Assembly (NCBI RefSeq): GCF_002332425.1
Contig: NZ_NRGS01000003.1
Span: forward strand, 136,489-200,488
Source: Brachybacterium alimentarium
GTDB taxonomy: Bacteria; Actinomycetota; Actinomycetes; Actinomycetales; Dermabacteraceae
DNA: 64,000 nt
Direction of reading: 5' to 3'
The notes under the pieces are model-generated. The model did not search any database. It saw only the letters and a list, made by a program, of their open reading frames with translations, and was not told where the DNA came from. This document shows positions 51,155 to 59,307 of this stretch, piece by piece. A program made the position numbers and the translations under genes. Each line of letters opens with the position of its first letter. Within the stretch, counting starts at the first letter, position 1.

Positions 51155-52051
51155 TCAGCGGCGGGACCAGCCCGGCGTCGACGGGCCGACCGTCGGCCGC
51201 CATCCGGTCTCGGACATGAAGCGCACCGAGGAGACGCGCAGCGATCGACGCTGGGTGTCCAGTCGGGTGCCGACGATCGCCTGGGTGATCTCCGGATAGA
51301 ACTTCGCAGGGTGCTCGACACCGGCCTCCGCGGCCAGATCCTTCGCCCAGCGGGCCTTGGTGATCGGCTCGCCCCCGACGTTGTAGAAGCCGCTGTCCGC
51401 GCGCAGAGCCGCCACGAAGGCCCGGCCCGCGTCGGTGTGGTGCAGCAGCGTCACATAGTTCTCGGGCTTGCCCAGCAGGATGGGATCGCCCGAGCGCGTG
51501 GCCTTCAGCGCATGGGTGGTGTGCTGGTCGCGGCCGAAGAGCTGGCCCAGGCGCAGGATCACGGAGCTGCGACCGGCCGCGGCGAAGTCCACGGCGGCAC
51601 GCATCTCGGCGACGCGTGGGCGGAACGCCTGGTTGCGCACGCTGAGCGGCTGGTCCTCGCCGATCCAGTCCGTCCCGTTGTCCGGGTACAGGTAGATCGT
51701 GGACTCCTGGATCAGCTTGCGCACGTTCGCGTCGGCCGCGGCGCGGGCGATGGCGACGGAGGCCTCGAGGTGGAGCTTGTCGTCCTCGCGCCAGGACAGC
51801 GGGCGCAGGCCCGCCATGCCGACGGGGACATGGGCGAGGGTGTTGATGACGACCTCGTACCCGCGGAAGGCGCGGGCCAGATCGGTGCGGTCGAAGACGT
51901 CCGCCACGACGGCTCGGCCGCCGCGACCCTCGATGATCGGGACCCCGGAATCGCGTCGGGTGATGCCGGTGACCTCGTGGCCGGCGGCGACGAGCGCCTC
52001 GACGGCTTCCTGGCCGAGCACACCTGTGGCACCGGTGACCGCGATCCTCAC
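51155..52051 (-). CDS. NAD(P)-dependent epimerase/dehydratase family protein
   Basis: This 298-aa atypical extended SDR has N-terminal GATGVLGQ, then VINTLAHVPVG, IQESTIYLYPDNGTDW (Tyr of the active site) and LRLGQLFGRD. The usual YxxxK Lys is not clearly present. The substrate is unknown. The start is GTG, with a GGAGG site in the complement about 8 nt upstream. Confidence 0.82.
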   Translation of the reverse strand: MRIAVTGATGVLGQEAVEALVAAGHEVTGITRRDSGVPIIEGRGGRAVVADVFDRTDLARAFRGYEVVINTLAHVPVGMAGLRPLSWREDDKLHLEASVAIARAAADANVRKLIQESTIYLYPDNGTDWIGEDQPLSVRNQAFRPRVAEMRAAVDFAAAGRSSVILRLGQLFGRDQHTTHALKATRSGDPILLGKPENYVTLLHHTDAGRAFVAALRADSGFYNVGGEPITKARWAKDLAAEAGVEHPAKFYPEITQAIVGTRLDTQRRSLRVSSVRFMSETGWRPTVGPSTPGWSRR

Positions 52052-52196
52052 CCTGACCTCCTTCGCCGACGATCCGTGGACCCTCGCGCGTCGACCTTCC
52101 TGAACACGTCGAGTCTATGTGATCGCGAGGCCCGCCCCGGTCCGAAGCCGCGATACGGGAGCTGCTGTCGGCTCGCTCACAGAGAGTGCTCTCGAG

Positions 52197-52225
52197 TTGG
52201 CAGGTCGGTGCCCGAGGGGTAAAGT
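52197..52225 (+). promoter_or_regulatory. tRNA-Lys promoter
   Basis: TTGGCA (52197-52202) and TAAAGT (52220-52225) are separated by 17 bp, with transcription expected near 52232, 7 nt before the mature tRNA. The best match to a vegetative sigma consensus in the window. Confidence 0.75.
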
Positions 52226-52238
52226 TCTTTTTTGTTCG

Positions 52239-52312
52239 GCGCCATTAGCTCAGTTGGTTAGAGCAGCTGACTCTTAATCAGCGGGTCCGGGGTTCGAGTC
52301 CCTGATGGCGCA
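52239..52312 (+). tRNA. tRNA-Lys (CUU)
   Basis: A 74-nt cloverleaf with acceptor GCGCCAT/ATGGCGC, D-arm TAGCTCAGTTGGTTAGAGCA, anticodon stem GCTGA/TCAGC with loop CTCTTAA (anticodon CTT), and T-arm GGTTCGAGTCC. CCA is not fully encoded. It marks the left edge of the IS-rich region. Confidence 0.96.
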
Positions 52313-52321
52313 CCGACAGTC

Positions 52322-52353
52322 GAAGCCCCACCGGTCAACCGGTGGGGCTTCTT
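52322..52353 (+). terminator. tRNA-Lys terminator
   Basis: A 13-bp perfect stem (GAAGCCCCACCGG with its complement) closes a TCAA tetraloop and ends in TTCTTCG, 10 nt after the tRNA. Confidence 0.9.
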
Positions 52354-52424
52354 CGCGTCCCGGAACGTTCCGGAGCGGGAGGCGCGGGTTAAGTGCCAAA
52401 GCGCGTGTATCGGGCTCATCGCAT

Positions 52425-52538
52425 TTAAAGGTGTAGCAGTGGCCTGAATCCTCCGGTGTCGAGAAGCGAGCGGATGATGTAGTGGGTGAGGGTGTGGAAG
52501 CCGAGGGCGGTGCCGCGGAGGTGCTCGAGGCGGCCGTT
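52425..52538 (-). pseudogene. 3' fragment of ISL3 transposase (copy 1)
   Basis: It encodes NGRLEHLRGTALGFHTLTHYII followed by RSLLDTGGFRPLLHL and TAA, the standard C-terminus of this ISL3 subgroup. It joins in sense to the main part at 53838 if the IS110 element is removed. Confidence 0.85.
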
Positions 52539-52554
52539 GAATCTCCTATGTTTG

Positions 52555-53534
52555 TCAAGCGGTGAGTCGGGCACGGGCTGCGGTGGTGAGGTGACGGTAG
52601 ATCTCGCGGGCGGGGTAGCGCTTCAGGCAGCGGCGAATTTCGCGGAGGGTGCGTCCTTCAGCAGTGCGGCGCTCGACGTAGGCGCGAGTTCTTGGGTCCA
52701 TGCGCATGCGAGCGACGATGGCCATGTGGAGGGCGCGGTTCAGACGGCGGTCACCGCCGCGGTTGATGCGGTGCCGCACGGTGTTGCCCGAGGACGCGGG
52801 GATCGGGCTGGCGCCGGCGAGTCTGGCGAACGCAGCCTCGGATCTGATCCGACCCAGATGCGACCAGGACGTCAACGCGATGGCGGCGGTGACCGGGCCG
52901 ATGCCGGGCTGGTCGAGCAGGCCACCAGCGGGGCTCTGGCGAACAAGGTCTGTGATGCGCTTGGTGATGTCCTTGAGCTCCTTGTCGAGCGCGGCGACTC
53001 GTTTAGCGAGCCTGGTGGCCTCGCCGCGTGCGGTCGCTGTGGCGAGGGCTTCATCGCGGGCTCGCCATGCGGCAGTTGCGTCGATTTGGGCCTGGGTGAG
53101 CGGGCGGCGAGCAGCACCTTGACAGCCGCGCGGACGCCGTCGTCAGCGCGCGGTTCGCGCAGCTGCGTCTCGTGCAGCGGGAGGGCTGCGGCAGCGATAC
53201 GGCGTGCATCGAGCGGGTCAGACTTGCCGATCGTGCGGTTCGCGCGGGCGTTCATCCGCGGAGCCTCGACGACCGTGTATCCGGTGTCCGCGGCTACTGC
53301 GCGCAGACGAGCACCGTAGGTACCGGTGCCCTCGATCGCCCAGAGCACAGTGACGTCACCGCCGGTGCGGTGCCCGGCCCACGACACGGCCCGAGACAGG
53401 CCTGCGGCGGTGTCTGGAAACTGGGCCTCATCAACGATCTCGCCGGTCGGGCAAGCGAGAATTGAGACGGCGTGGTTGCGGGCGCGGGTGTCCACGCCGA
53501 TGACGAATGGACGAGCATGCGCGACGATAGCCAT
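52555..53534 (-). pseudogene. IS110 transposase, internally deleted and frameshifted
   Basis: The N-terminal RuvC-like DEDD domain is present (FVIGVDTRARNHAVSI, WAIEGTGTYGARLRAV, GKSDPLDARRIA). The C-terminal Transposase_20 domain (LLDQPGIGPVTAAIALTSWSHLG ... RLAGASPIPASSGNTV with the catalytic Ser region) is in another frame. At about 53103 the text jumps from VLLAAR to PLTQAQIDATAAW with a frame change, and roughly 30-40 residues of the expected linker are missing. The copy cannot make an active recombinase. Confidence 0.85.
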
Positions 53535-53835
53535 GGCGATCGACGCTCCCCTCCGCGAGACGGACATGGTCACGGTCGCTGAACGGCCGGCGCCGGTCCG
53601 GGAAGAGGTCACTTCGGGGCGAATCTGTGATGGGCCACGACCCGAGGGTCGGGCAGTCTCCTGATGAGGTCACCGAGATGGGCTGGACGGCGCCGGCCGG
53701 GCCGCACCGAGCGGACAATTCAACGGGAAGACACCGCAAGCTGCGGGCCAATTGCTTCGAGAGTCACACCCGGTTCGACACGACCGGTATCCATCCTGAC
53801 CAGCCGATCCCAGATCAGCCAGAGCCAGACTCACA
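53535..53835 (-). ncRNA. Candidate bridge RNA region of the IS110 element
   Basis: This 301-bp non-coding end lies upstream of the transposase start and has no supported reading frame. In IS110-group elements this end encodes the structured bridge RNA that pairs with donor and target DNA. Complementary stretches such as GACCCGAGGGTC are present. The RNA itself cannot be confirmed by reading alone. Confidence 0.4.
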
Positions 53836-53837
53836 GA

Positions 53838-55022
53838 TCGCTTCGGTGGGTCCGTTGCTGGTGCCGGGCCGGTCGAAGTAGGCCAGCACGTCCTCGGCCC
53901 GGCGTTTCAGGGTGCGGCCGAGGGTGATGACCTCGGTCAGCGAGGGAGGGACGTCGCCGGCGAGGTCCGTGATCGCGCCGGCGAGTTGCTGCTTCGCGGC
54001 GGCGCGGTCGGGGTTGCGGTAGGCCTGGACGATCCGCTGGAAGATGCCACAGGTGGGGTGACCGTGGCGTGCTCATCGGCGGCGAACACGCTGTTCAGGC
54101 GGTCGCATTGACGGCTTGTGAGGAGCTCTGCACCGGTGCGGAGGGTTCGGCGGATCCCGTAGAGAGGATCCCCAGAACGGCCGCGGTGCCCGCGGGTGAC
54201 CTGCTGGATCCGCTGCCGGCACTGGTCCAGTGCATCACCTGCCAGGGCCACAACGTGGAAAGGATCCATCACCGCGACGGCCTGCGGGATCTCTTTCGCA
54301 GCGGCGGTTTTGAATCCGGTGAACCCGTCCATCGCGACCGTCTCGATCCGGTCCCGGAAGACGGGCTTCTGCTCCTGGAGCCAGGTCTTGAAGACCTTCT
54401 TCGAGCGGCCCGGGACCATGTCCAGCAGCCTCGAGGGGCCGGTGCCATCGCGGATCGGAGTGAGGTCGATGATCACGGTGACGTACTTGCTGCCGCCACT
54501 GGTGTGCGACCAGACGTGCTCATCGACGCCGATCACTCGGACTCCGTGAAGCCGGGCAGGATCATTGATCAGCAGCTCGGAGCCGGCGTCGAGGACAGCG
54601 TCGTTCACGGTATGCCAGGCAGTGCCGAGGTTCTCGGCGACCCGGGAGGTCGACATCCGGTCGATGACCACGCTCTTGAACGCCCAGTAGATCGCGGCCC
54701 GGGAGAGCTTCTCCCGGGCCGCTGCAGTTTTCGACGTGTCCTGCCGCCATATGGTGCAGCAGTCAACGCAGCGATAGCGCCGCACCCCAACCGGCAGCAG
54801 AGTTGGCCGCCAGCCCAGTGGAGTGTGCACGATCGTCCTGGTCACTGTGCCACGAGGAACACCCGCCTGGCCACAGCGATGGCACCACTGGTCATCCTCG
54901 AGGACCCGACACTCCAGGACCGCCGTGCCGGGCTCGATGCGCTGACCGGTGACTGTGAGCCCCAGCCCGTCCAGGCCGCAGAAGGCATCGAGGGCAGGGC
55001 TCGAGAAGGTAGCGTTGAACAT
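53838..55022 (-). pseudogene. ISL3 transposase (copy 1), main part, frameshifted
   Basis: It starts MFNATFSSPALDAFCGLDGLGL, with a zinc-ribbon CRVLEDDQWCHRCGQ ... RRYRCVDC and then the DDE-type catalytic core (VIGVDEHVWSH, VAMDGFTGFKTAAAKEIPQAVAVMDPFHVV). Near 54056 one base is missing, so HATVTP continues in a different frame as TCGIFQRIVQAYRNPDRAAA. It ends at TSNGPTEAI where IS110 is inserted. The two lesions make it non-functional. Confidence 0.88.
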
Positions 55023-55246
55023 GTCGAGGTCTTCCAGATGGCGAGCGTCATAACTTCCATCATCGGGAGACCTCGACACATATCCCCGCACCGACGCGCC
55101 CACCCCGCCACCGGCCGCTACACCCTCACCTGCGAAAAGCCCGTTTCGGGCATATTCCGATTCTCTTTCGCGAGACTCGGAACGGAACCCAGGGCGCTTC
55201 ATCCGGGCCGACCACAACAAACACCTACAGCCTGTTCAACGCCGAT

Positions 55247-56665
55247 TTACCGAGTGTGGCCGGGGTGCGTGATGGTAGGGCGGGAGCGGGCGCGCTGCTG
55301 CTGCATGATCCGGCCAAATTCGTCACACCAGCTAGGAGACAGGATGTATCCGTTCCGGAGGCTTTCCTCCACAGTGAGTTCGGTGGGGAACCCGAAAGTG
55401 TCGTACAGGGTGAATACGTCTGCCCCGGTCATCCCTGCAGGGCCTCGCCGGTGCAGTTCCTCCAGGCCTTTGCGGAGGGTGCGCCGGAATGAGCGTTCTT
55501 CTTTCTCGAGCACCGTCACGATTGTCTCGTACTGCTCGTCGAGCTCCGGGTAGTCGCGGGTGTAGAGGGCGGTGATCACCGGGATCGTGGTGGGTAGGAA
55601 GCTGCCCTGGATGCCAAGATCCTGTGCGTACCGGATCGCCCGGCGCATCAGGCGGCGCAGCACATACCCGCGTTCCTTGTTCCCCGGCCGCACCCCGTCC
55701 ACGGTCATGAACACCGCCGCACGCAGGTGGTCGGCGATGACGCGCATGCTCGCCGTCTTGTCCTGGTAAGAGCGGCCGCTGAGCTTCTCCAGGTGGTTGA
55801 TTATAGGGCGCAGCACACTGACCTGGAACACGTCAGGGTCGTTGTTCGCGGCCGCGGCGATCCTTTCCAGGCCGCCGCCAAAATCCACGTTGCGGTGAGT
55901 CAGCGGGGTGAAGGAGCCGCCGGGTTGGCGCTGATATTGCATGAACACCTGGTTACCGATCTCCATGAACCGGCCGCTTTCGCTAGCCGGATGTGCGAGA
56001 CCATAGGTCGGGTTGTGGTGCTCGGGTCCGAAGTCGTAGAACACTTCGCTGTCCGGTCCGCATGGGTCCCCGATCGGGGTGCCAGCCAGCCCTCTGCCAC
56101 GACTCCACCAGTTCTCCTCATCACCGTAGAAGAAGATCCGCTCGCCCGCCTGTATGCCACGGGCGTCCCCGTCGGCTTGGCTGCCGATCACCGCGACCTG
56201 GGCATCGATGCCGTGTTCGGCGAACACCTGCTGCCAGATCTGCACCACCTCATCATCCCGCGGGATGCCCGCCTGCGCGTCGCCGGCGAACGCGGTCACA
56301 TACAAACGATGCGGGTCCAACCCAACGATGCGGGTGAGGAAGTCGAAGAACCAGCGGATCTGCTCAGTTTTGAAGTAGTCGCCGAGGCTCCAGTTGCCGA
56401 GCATTTCGAAGAATGTCGTGTGACGGTTGTCGCCCACATCCTCGATGTCCTGCGCCCGCACCGCTGGTTGACTATCCGCCAACCGCATCCCGTCCTGGTG
56501 CGGCGCCCCCAGAAGGTATGGCATCAACGGTTGCATGCCGCTTCCGGTGAACAGGGTGGTGTCATCCCGCTCCGGGATCAGGCCGGCGCGGGGGATAAGG
56601 GTATGACCGCGTTCCTCGAAGTAATGCAGGTAGGCGGTGCGGATCTGGTCTGTTTTCAAAGGCAT
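55247..56665 (-). CDS. Free-standing alanyl-tRNA synthetase catalytic domain
   Basis: This 472-aa protein has the class II aminoacylation core (PLKTDQIRTAYLHYFEERGHT, GDNRHTTFFEMLGNWSLGDYFK, FYDFGPEHHNPTYG, DFGGGLERIAAA) and the tRNA-recognition helices (ERGYVLRRLMRRAIRYA ... TLYDTFGFPTELTVEE). It stops just after that domain. Editing (HxxxH...CxxxH), oligomerisation and C-Ala domains of the usual ~870-aa enzyme are absent. The sequence style differs from typical actinobacterial AlaRS, so it is probably acquired. The tail lies 47 bp from the ISL3 end, so truncation by insertion is possible. The role is unknown: a spare AlaRS, inhibitor resistance or a tRNA-dependent pathway. Confidence 0.85.
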   Translation of the reverse strand: MPLKTDQIRTAYLHYFEERGHTLIPRAGLIPERDDTTLFTGSGMQPLMPYLLGAPHQDGMRLADSQPAVRAQDIEDVGDNRHTTFFEMLGNWSLGDYFKTEQIRWFFDFLTRIVGLDPHRLYVTAFAGDAQAGIPRDDEVVQIWQQVFAEHGIDAQVAVIGSQADGDARGIQAGERIFFYGDEENWWSRGRGLAGTPIGDPCGPDSEVFYDFGPEHHNPTYGLAHPASESGRFMEIGNQVFMQYQRQPGGSFTPLTHRNVDFGGGLERIAAAANNDPDVFQVSVLRPIINHLEKLSGRSYQDKTASMRVIADHLRAAVFMTVDGVRPGNKERGYVLRRLMRRAIRYAQDLGIQGSFLPTTIPVITALYTRDYPELDEQYETIVTVLEKEERSFRRTLRKGLEELHRRGPAGMTGADVFTLYDTFGFPTELTVEESLRNGYILSPSWCDEFGRIMQQQRARSRPTITHPGHTR

Positions 56666-57211
56666 GAGCGGTGTCGTCCTGAAGTGAGTGAGGGGGGAGG
56701 CTGCTCGGCGCAACGGGTGTTTTCAGCGGTTTGCCCGATCCTGCCCGCGCCAAGCGTCGCTGGAGTCGATCTTGGGGGCGGGTTCGGGCTGGGATCCGTA
56801 TCGTCGCCCGCTACTGTGCCTACGCTCGTCGTGGAAGTGGCATCTGCAAGCTAATAGAGCGGGACCGGTTCGGGAAGGGGGCCGGCGGCGGTGACAGTGC
56901 GGCCCTAGAGGGCGCGGCACGACTGCTGGGCCCCGATTCCGCCCCATGATCATTGTCGTTGCCGAGTGGGTCGGTTGGCAAGAAATCGAGCGCGTCCGCC
57001 CCTGGATGGCGTTCTCACCCGCGGCCAGCGGCAAGCCGAAGTAGGGGTCGTTGCATCGTCAACGTACATGTTCACTCTTCCGATAGCGTTGGGGATGCTG
57101 ATCGTCACGTCAAAACTGACCACAAGGAAAAGGGAATTAATCCAGGTCGGGGAGAGTCGAATCCGCCCCGGGGACAGTGCGTGCTGGCGCATCCCGGGTC
57201 GGCCTCCTCGT
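56666..57211. other. 546-bp region with no recognised gene
   Basis: This is the spacer between the FMN reductase and AlaRS-like genes. I see no conserved ORF, T-box, terminator or repeat. The composition is mixed, with AT-rich patches near 57090-57145 (for example AAGGGAATTAATCC). It may hold the AlaRS-like promoter or decayed mobile DNA. Confidence 0.5.
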
Positions 57212-57784
57212 TCAGTCGCGCGGATGGGCGTCGACGAGCTGGGTGAACCGATGCACGTAGTCGCGGAGGAATCCGATGGTCTTCTCGGCGGTGATGTCCC
57301 CGTTCTCATCGATCAGGGCCGGGGATCGGCCGAGGAAGACTTCGGGTTGCCCGGGTGTGGGCATGTCGAAGTAAGACAGGGCCAGCCGAAGGTTCTTCTG
57401 CGAGCTGTACCCGCCCATGCGTCCGACCGAGTGGCTGATGATCCCTGCAGGGAGGTTCTTCCAGGCGACATCGCCGTTGGGCTTGGAGCCGATGTCGATG
57501 GCGTTTTTCAGGCAGGCTGGGATGGTGCGGTTGTTCTCCGGCGTGACGAACAAGACTCCTTCGGAGGCTTTGATGGCCTCTCGGTACTGCATGTATTCCG
57601 GCGGGGTGGGTTTGTCAGTGACCTCGGGGTCGTCGTAGTCGAAGTCATAGAGAGGAAGGTCGCGGATCTCAACGATGTGTGCGTTGTAGCCTTCGGGAAA
57701 GTAGCCGATAACGTTGTGGGCGATTTTTCGTGCAAAGGAGCCGCGGCGCAGGCTGCCTACGAGGACGGAGATGTTCTTGCTCAA
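57212..57784 (-). CDS. NAD(P)H-dependent FMN reductase family protein
   Basis: This 190-aa flavodoxin-fold protein has the N-terminal phosphate loop GSLRRGSFARK, then VTPENNRTIPACLKNAID (usual PEYN reads PENN), and SVGRMGGYSSQKNLRLALSYFDM. It would reduce FMN or quinones with NAD(P)H. The start appears to be TTG 57784 after AAAGAGAAC. It lies 48 nt downstream of the NrdF-like gene on the same strand, so it could supply electrons to NrdI. Confidence 0.85.
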   Translation of the reverse strand: MSKNISVLVGSLRRGSFARKIAHNVIGYFPEGYNAHIVEIRDLPLYDFDYDDPEVTDKPTPPEYMQYREAIKASEGVLFVTPENNRTIPACLKNAIDIGSKPNGDVAWKNLPAGIISHSVGRMGGYSSQKNLRLALSYFDMPTPGQPEVFLGRSPALIDENGDITAEKTIGFLRDYVHRFTQLVDAHPRD

Positions 57785-57832
57785 GGGGCTGTTCTCTTTC
57801 TATGAGGCGTATATGTGGGAGTGGCGGTTGGG

Positions 57833-58801
57833 TTAAAAGTCCCAGTCGTCGTCGCTGGTGTGCTCGGCCTTGCCGATGACGTATGACGACCCGCTTCTGC
57901 TGAAGAGGCCGTGGTTCTCGTCGGCGCTGGGAGCCAGAGCGGCGAGGCTCTCCGGCCTCACCGCCGTCTCGTCGCCGTTGAATCGCGCCGGGTAGCCGAG
58001 GTTCATGACGTCCTTGCTCGCGTTGTAGCGCACGAAGACTGCGACATCCTCCATGCGGCGGAGGGACTCGTGGGGCTCTCCGAGTAGGCAGCACATGAAA
58101 TCTTGCATCTTGTCGCGACGCCCGGAATGGGCCTCCAGTCCGCGCTCGTACTTGTAACCCGAGTAGTAGCCGTGGACAGCTTCGTCGCCCAGGATGAGCC
58201 GGATCATGTCGGCGGTGTTGGTCAGGAAGGCGCGCACGGAGAGGTGCAACGGCAGATAGACGCCGGCGTAGAGCTGCAGGCTGTAGGGCAGGGTGGAAAA
58301 GACCTTCCGCTTCGGAGGGTCGGGTCCGTAGTAGTACTGGAGCACCTTCTTGCATCGTTGCTGAAGCAGATCGTTGCTGACCGCCCACTGGTAAGGCTCG
58401 TCGACCTCCCGGGTTCTGGTCAGGGTCGAGAACACGGAAGGGTGCGGGCGTGCATGGACGGACTGCATGAAGTAGACCGCCTCCTCGTGCTTTGTCCGGG
58501 CCCCCTGGATCTGGCAGATCTCCCCGACGGCTGCCTGCACGGTGTCCAGCATGGCGAGCCCGGTGAGCGCTCGCATGGTCAGGGTGCGCTCGTGCGGGGC
58601 AAGTGCCTGCCATTCCTGGTCGTCGCTGGATAGTGGGACCGTTTCGCGTGGCCAGAAGTGCGCGGTTAGCTGGCTCCACATCTCGAGGACTTTGTCATCG
58701 CTGATGCGGTTCCAGTGGGTCGGCCGCAGCCGAGCCGTGGGGTCGTGGCGGTATCCGGTTGGGGTGATGGACGCCGCGAGTGCCGGTACGGCGGTGGTCA
58801 T
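57833..58801 (-). CDS. nrdF: NrdF-like ribonucleotide reductase small-subunit homologue lacking the radical Tyr
   Basis: This 322-aa protein aligns with class Ib NrdF along its length. Of the six E. coli NrdF metal ligands, Asp86, His116, Glu207 and His210 are kept. Two are replaced: Gln113 for Glu98 and Tyr173 for Glu158. The radical Tyr105 position is His120, in VHARPHPSVF, and about 4 residues are missing just before it (HEEAVYFMQS). The C-terminal NrdE-docking tail is intact (SGSSYVIGKAEHTSDDDWDF). AGGAGG sits 5-10 nt before the ATG, and the gene overlaps nrdI (ATGA). No nrdE is in the window. It cannot work by the usual Tyr-radical chemistry. Confidence 0.85.
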   Translation of the reverse strand: MTTAVPALAASITPTGYRHDPTARLRPTHWNRISDDKVLEMWSQLTAHFWPRETVPLSSDDQEWQALAPHERTLTMRALTGLAMLDTVQAAVGEICQIQGARTKHEEAVYFMQSVHARPHPSVFSTLTRTREVDEPYQWAVSNDLLQQRCKKVLQYYYGPDPPKRKVFSTLPYSLQLYAGVYLPLHLSVRAFLTNTADMIRLILGDEAVHGYYSGYKYERGLEAHSGRRDKMQDFMCCLLGEPHESLRRMEDVAVFVRYNASKDVMNLGYPARFNGDETAVRPESLAALAPSADENHGLFSRSGSSYVIGKAEHTSDDDWDF

Positions 58802-59307
58802 GCTGTCCTCCTGTGTTTATTCGGCACGCGATCGGGCCCGCCTGTCCTCTTCCAGGAGAGATCGAGGTCTGCGTTCACCCGATCGACGTCGCACTGGGTG
58901 CCCACCAGATCGAACCTGTACAGGTCTGGGACGCCGCACTTGCGCGAGATGACGGGGTCGGCAAGGCAGTAGTGCTCGCCGAAGTTGGTGTTGCCCGCGG
59001 TCATGCCTCCGCGCGCCAGGGTCCGGTTGGTGGGGGCGTTGAGGAAGGCGATGATCCGTTTGGGAACGGCCCCGGCTTGCTCGCGCCCGCCGTAAGTCGG
59101 GACCACCGGTGCGAATGGTCGGCATGCGCGGATCTTTCCGTCCTGACGTGGGCGTAATGGGATCCTCGTCGCCGGTCTCCCGAGCCGCTGTGCGAAGCGA
59201 AGCGTGTTCGCCGAGGTGCTGAAGAAGAACGCCAGGTCTGCCGAGTCCTGTCGCGTCAGCACGCGTGTCTCGAACCTAGGTGTTGCACGTTTGATGGTCG
59301 TCTTCAC
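58798..59307 (-). CDS. nrdI: Flavodoxin-like NrdI
   Basis: This protein is up to 169 aa. It has LAFFFSTSANTLRFAQRLGRPATRIPL (FMN phosphate loop), VVPTYGGR, GAVPKRIIAFLN, and AAGNTNFGEHYCLADPVISRKCGVPDLYRFDLVGT (written here in parts: AGNTNFGEHYCLA, RKCGVPDLYRF). NrdI supplies oxidant or electrons to the NrdF metal site. The start is uncertain: GTG 59307 gives an extra 25 residues, while GTG 59262 is closer to typical length. The stop overlaps the NrdF-like start, so the pair is coupled. Confidence 0.85.
   Translation of the reverse strand: MKTTIKRATPRFETRVLTRQDSADLAFFFSTSANTLRFAQRLGRPATRIPLRPRQDGKIRACRPFAPVVPTYGGREQAGAVPKRIIAFLNAPTNRTLARGGMTAGNTNFGEHYCLADPVISRKCGVPDLYRFDLVGTQCDVDRVNADLDLSWKRTGGPDRVPNKHRRTA

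Larger units (their letters stand above)
52541..53835 (-). mobile_element. IS110-family element inserted in the ISL3 transposase
   Basis: Comparing the broken ISL3 reading frame on both sides places the junctions within 2 bp. A GA dinucleotide (TC on the transposase strand) occurs at both edges (52539-52540 and 53836-53837), consistent with the 2-bp core used by IS110 recombinases. No inverted repeats are seen, as expected for this family. Size 1295 bp. Confidence 0.85.
52386..55200 (-). mobile_element. ISL3-family element (copy 1), split by IS110
   Basis: The transposase lies in two pieces either side of an IS110 insertion. Approximate ends are the partly matching GGGTT...GTNCC sequences at 52386 and, reversed, at 55200. 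No target duplication was found, so ends are provisional. Without the 1295-bp IS110 the element would be about 1.5 kb, a normal ISL3 size. It lies 33 bp beyond the tRNA-Lys terminator. Confidence 0.7.

Noticed and set aside
57120..57175. tRNA T-loop-like motif GAGTCGAATCCGCC
   Set aside because: No acceptor or anticodon stem can be built around it on either strand.
57833..58801. Class Ie (metal-free, DOPA-radical) NrdF
   Set aside because: The Tyr that becomes DOPA in class Ie is His here, and Glu207 is retained where class Ie has Lys.
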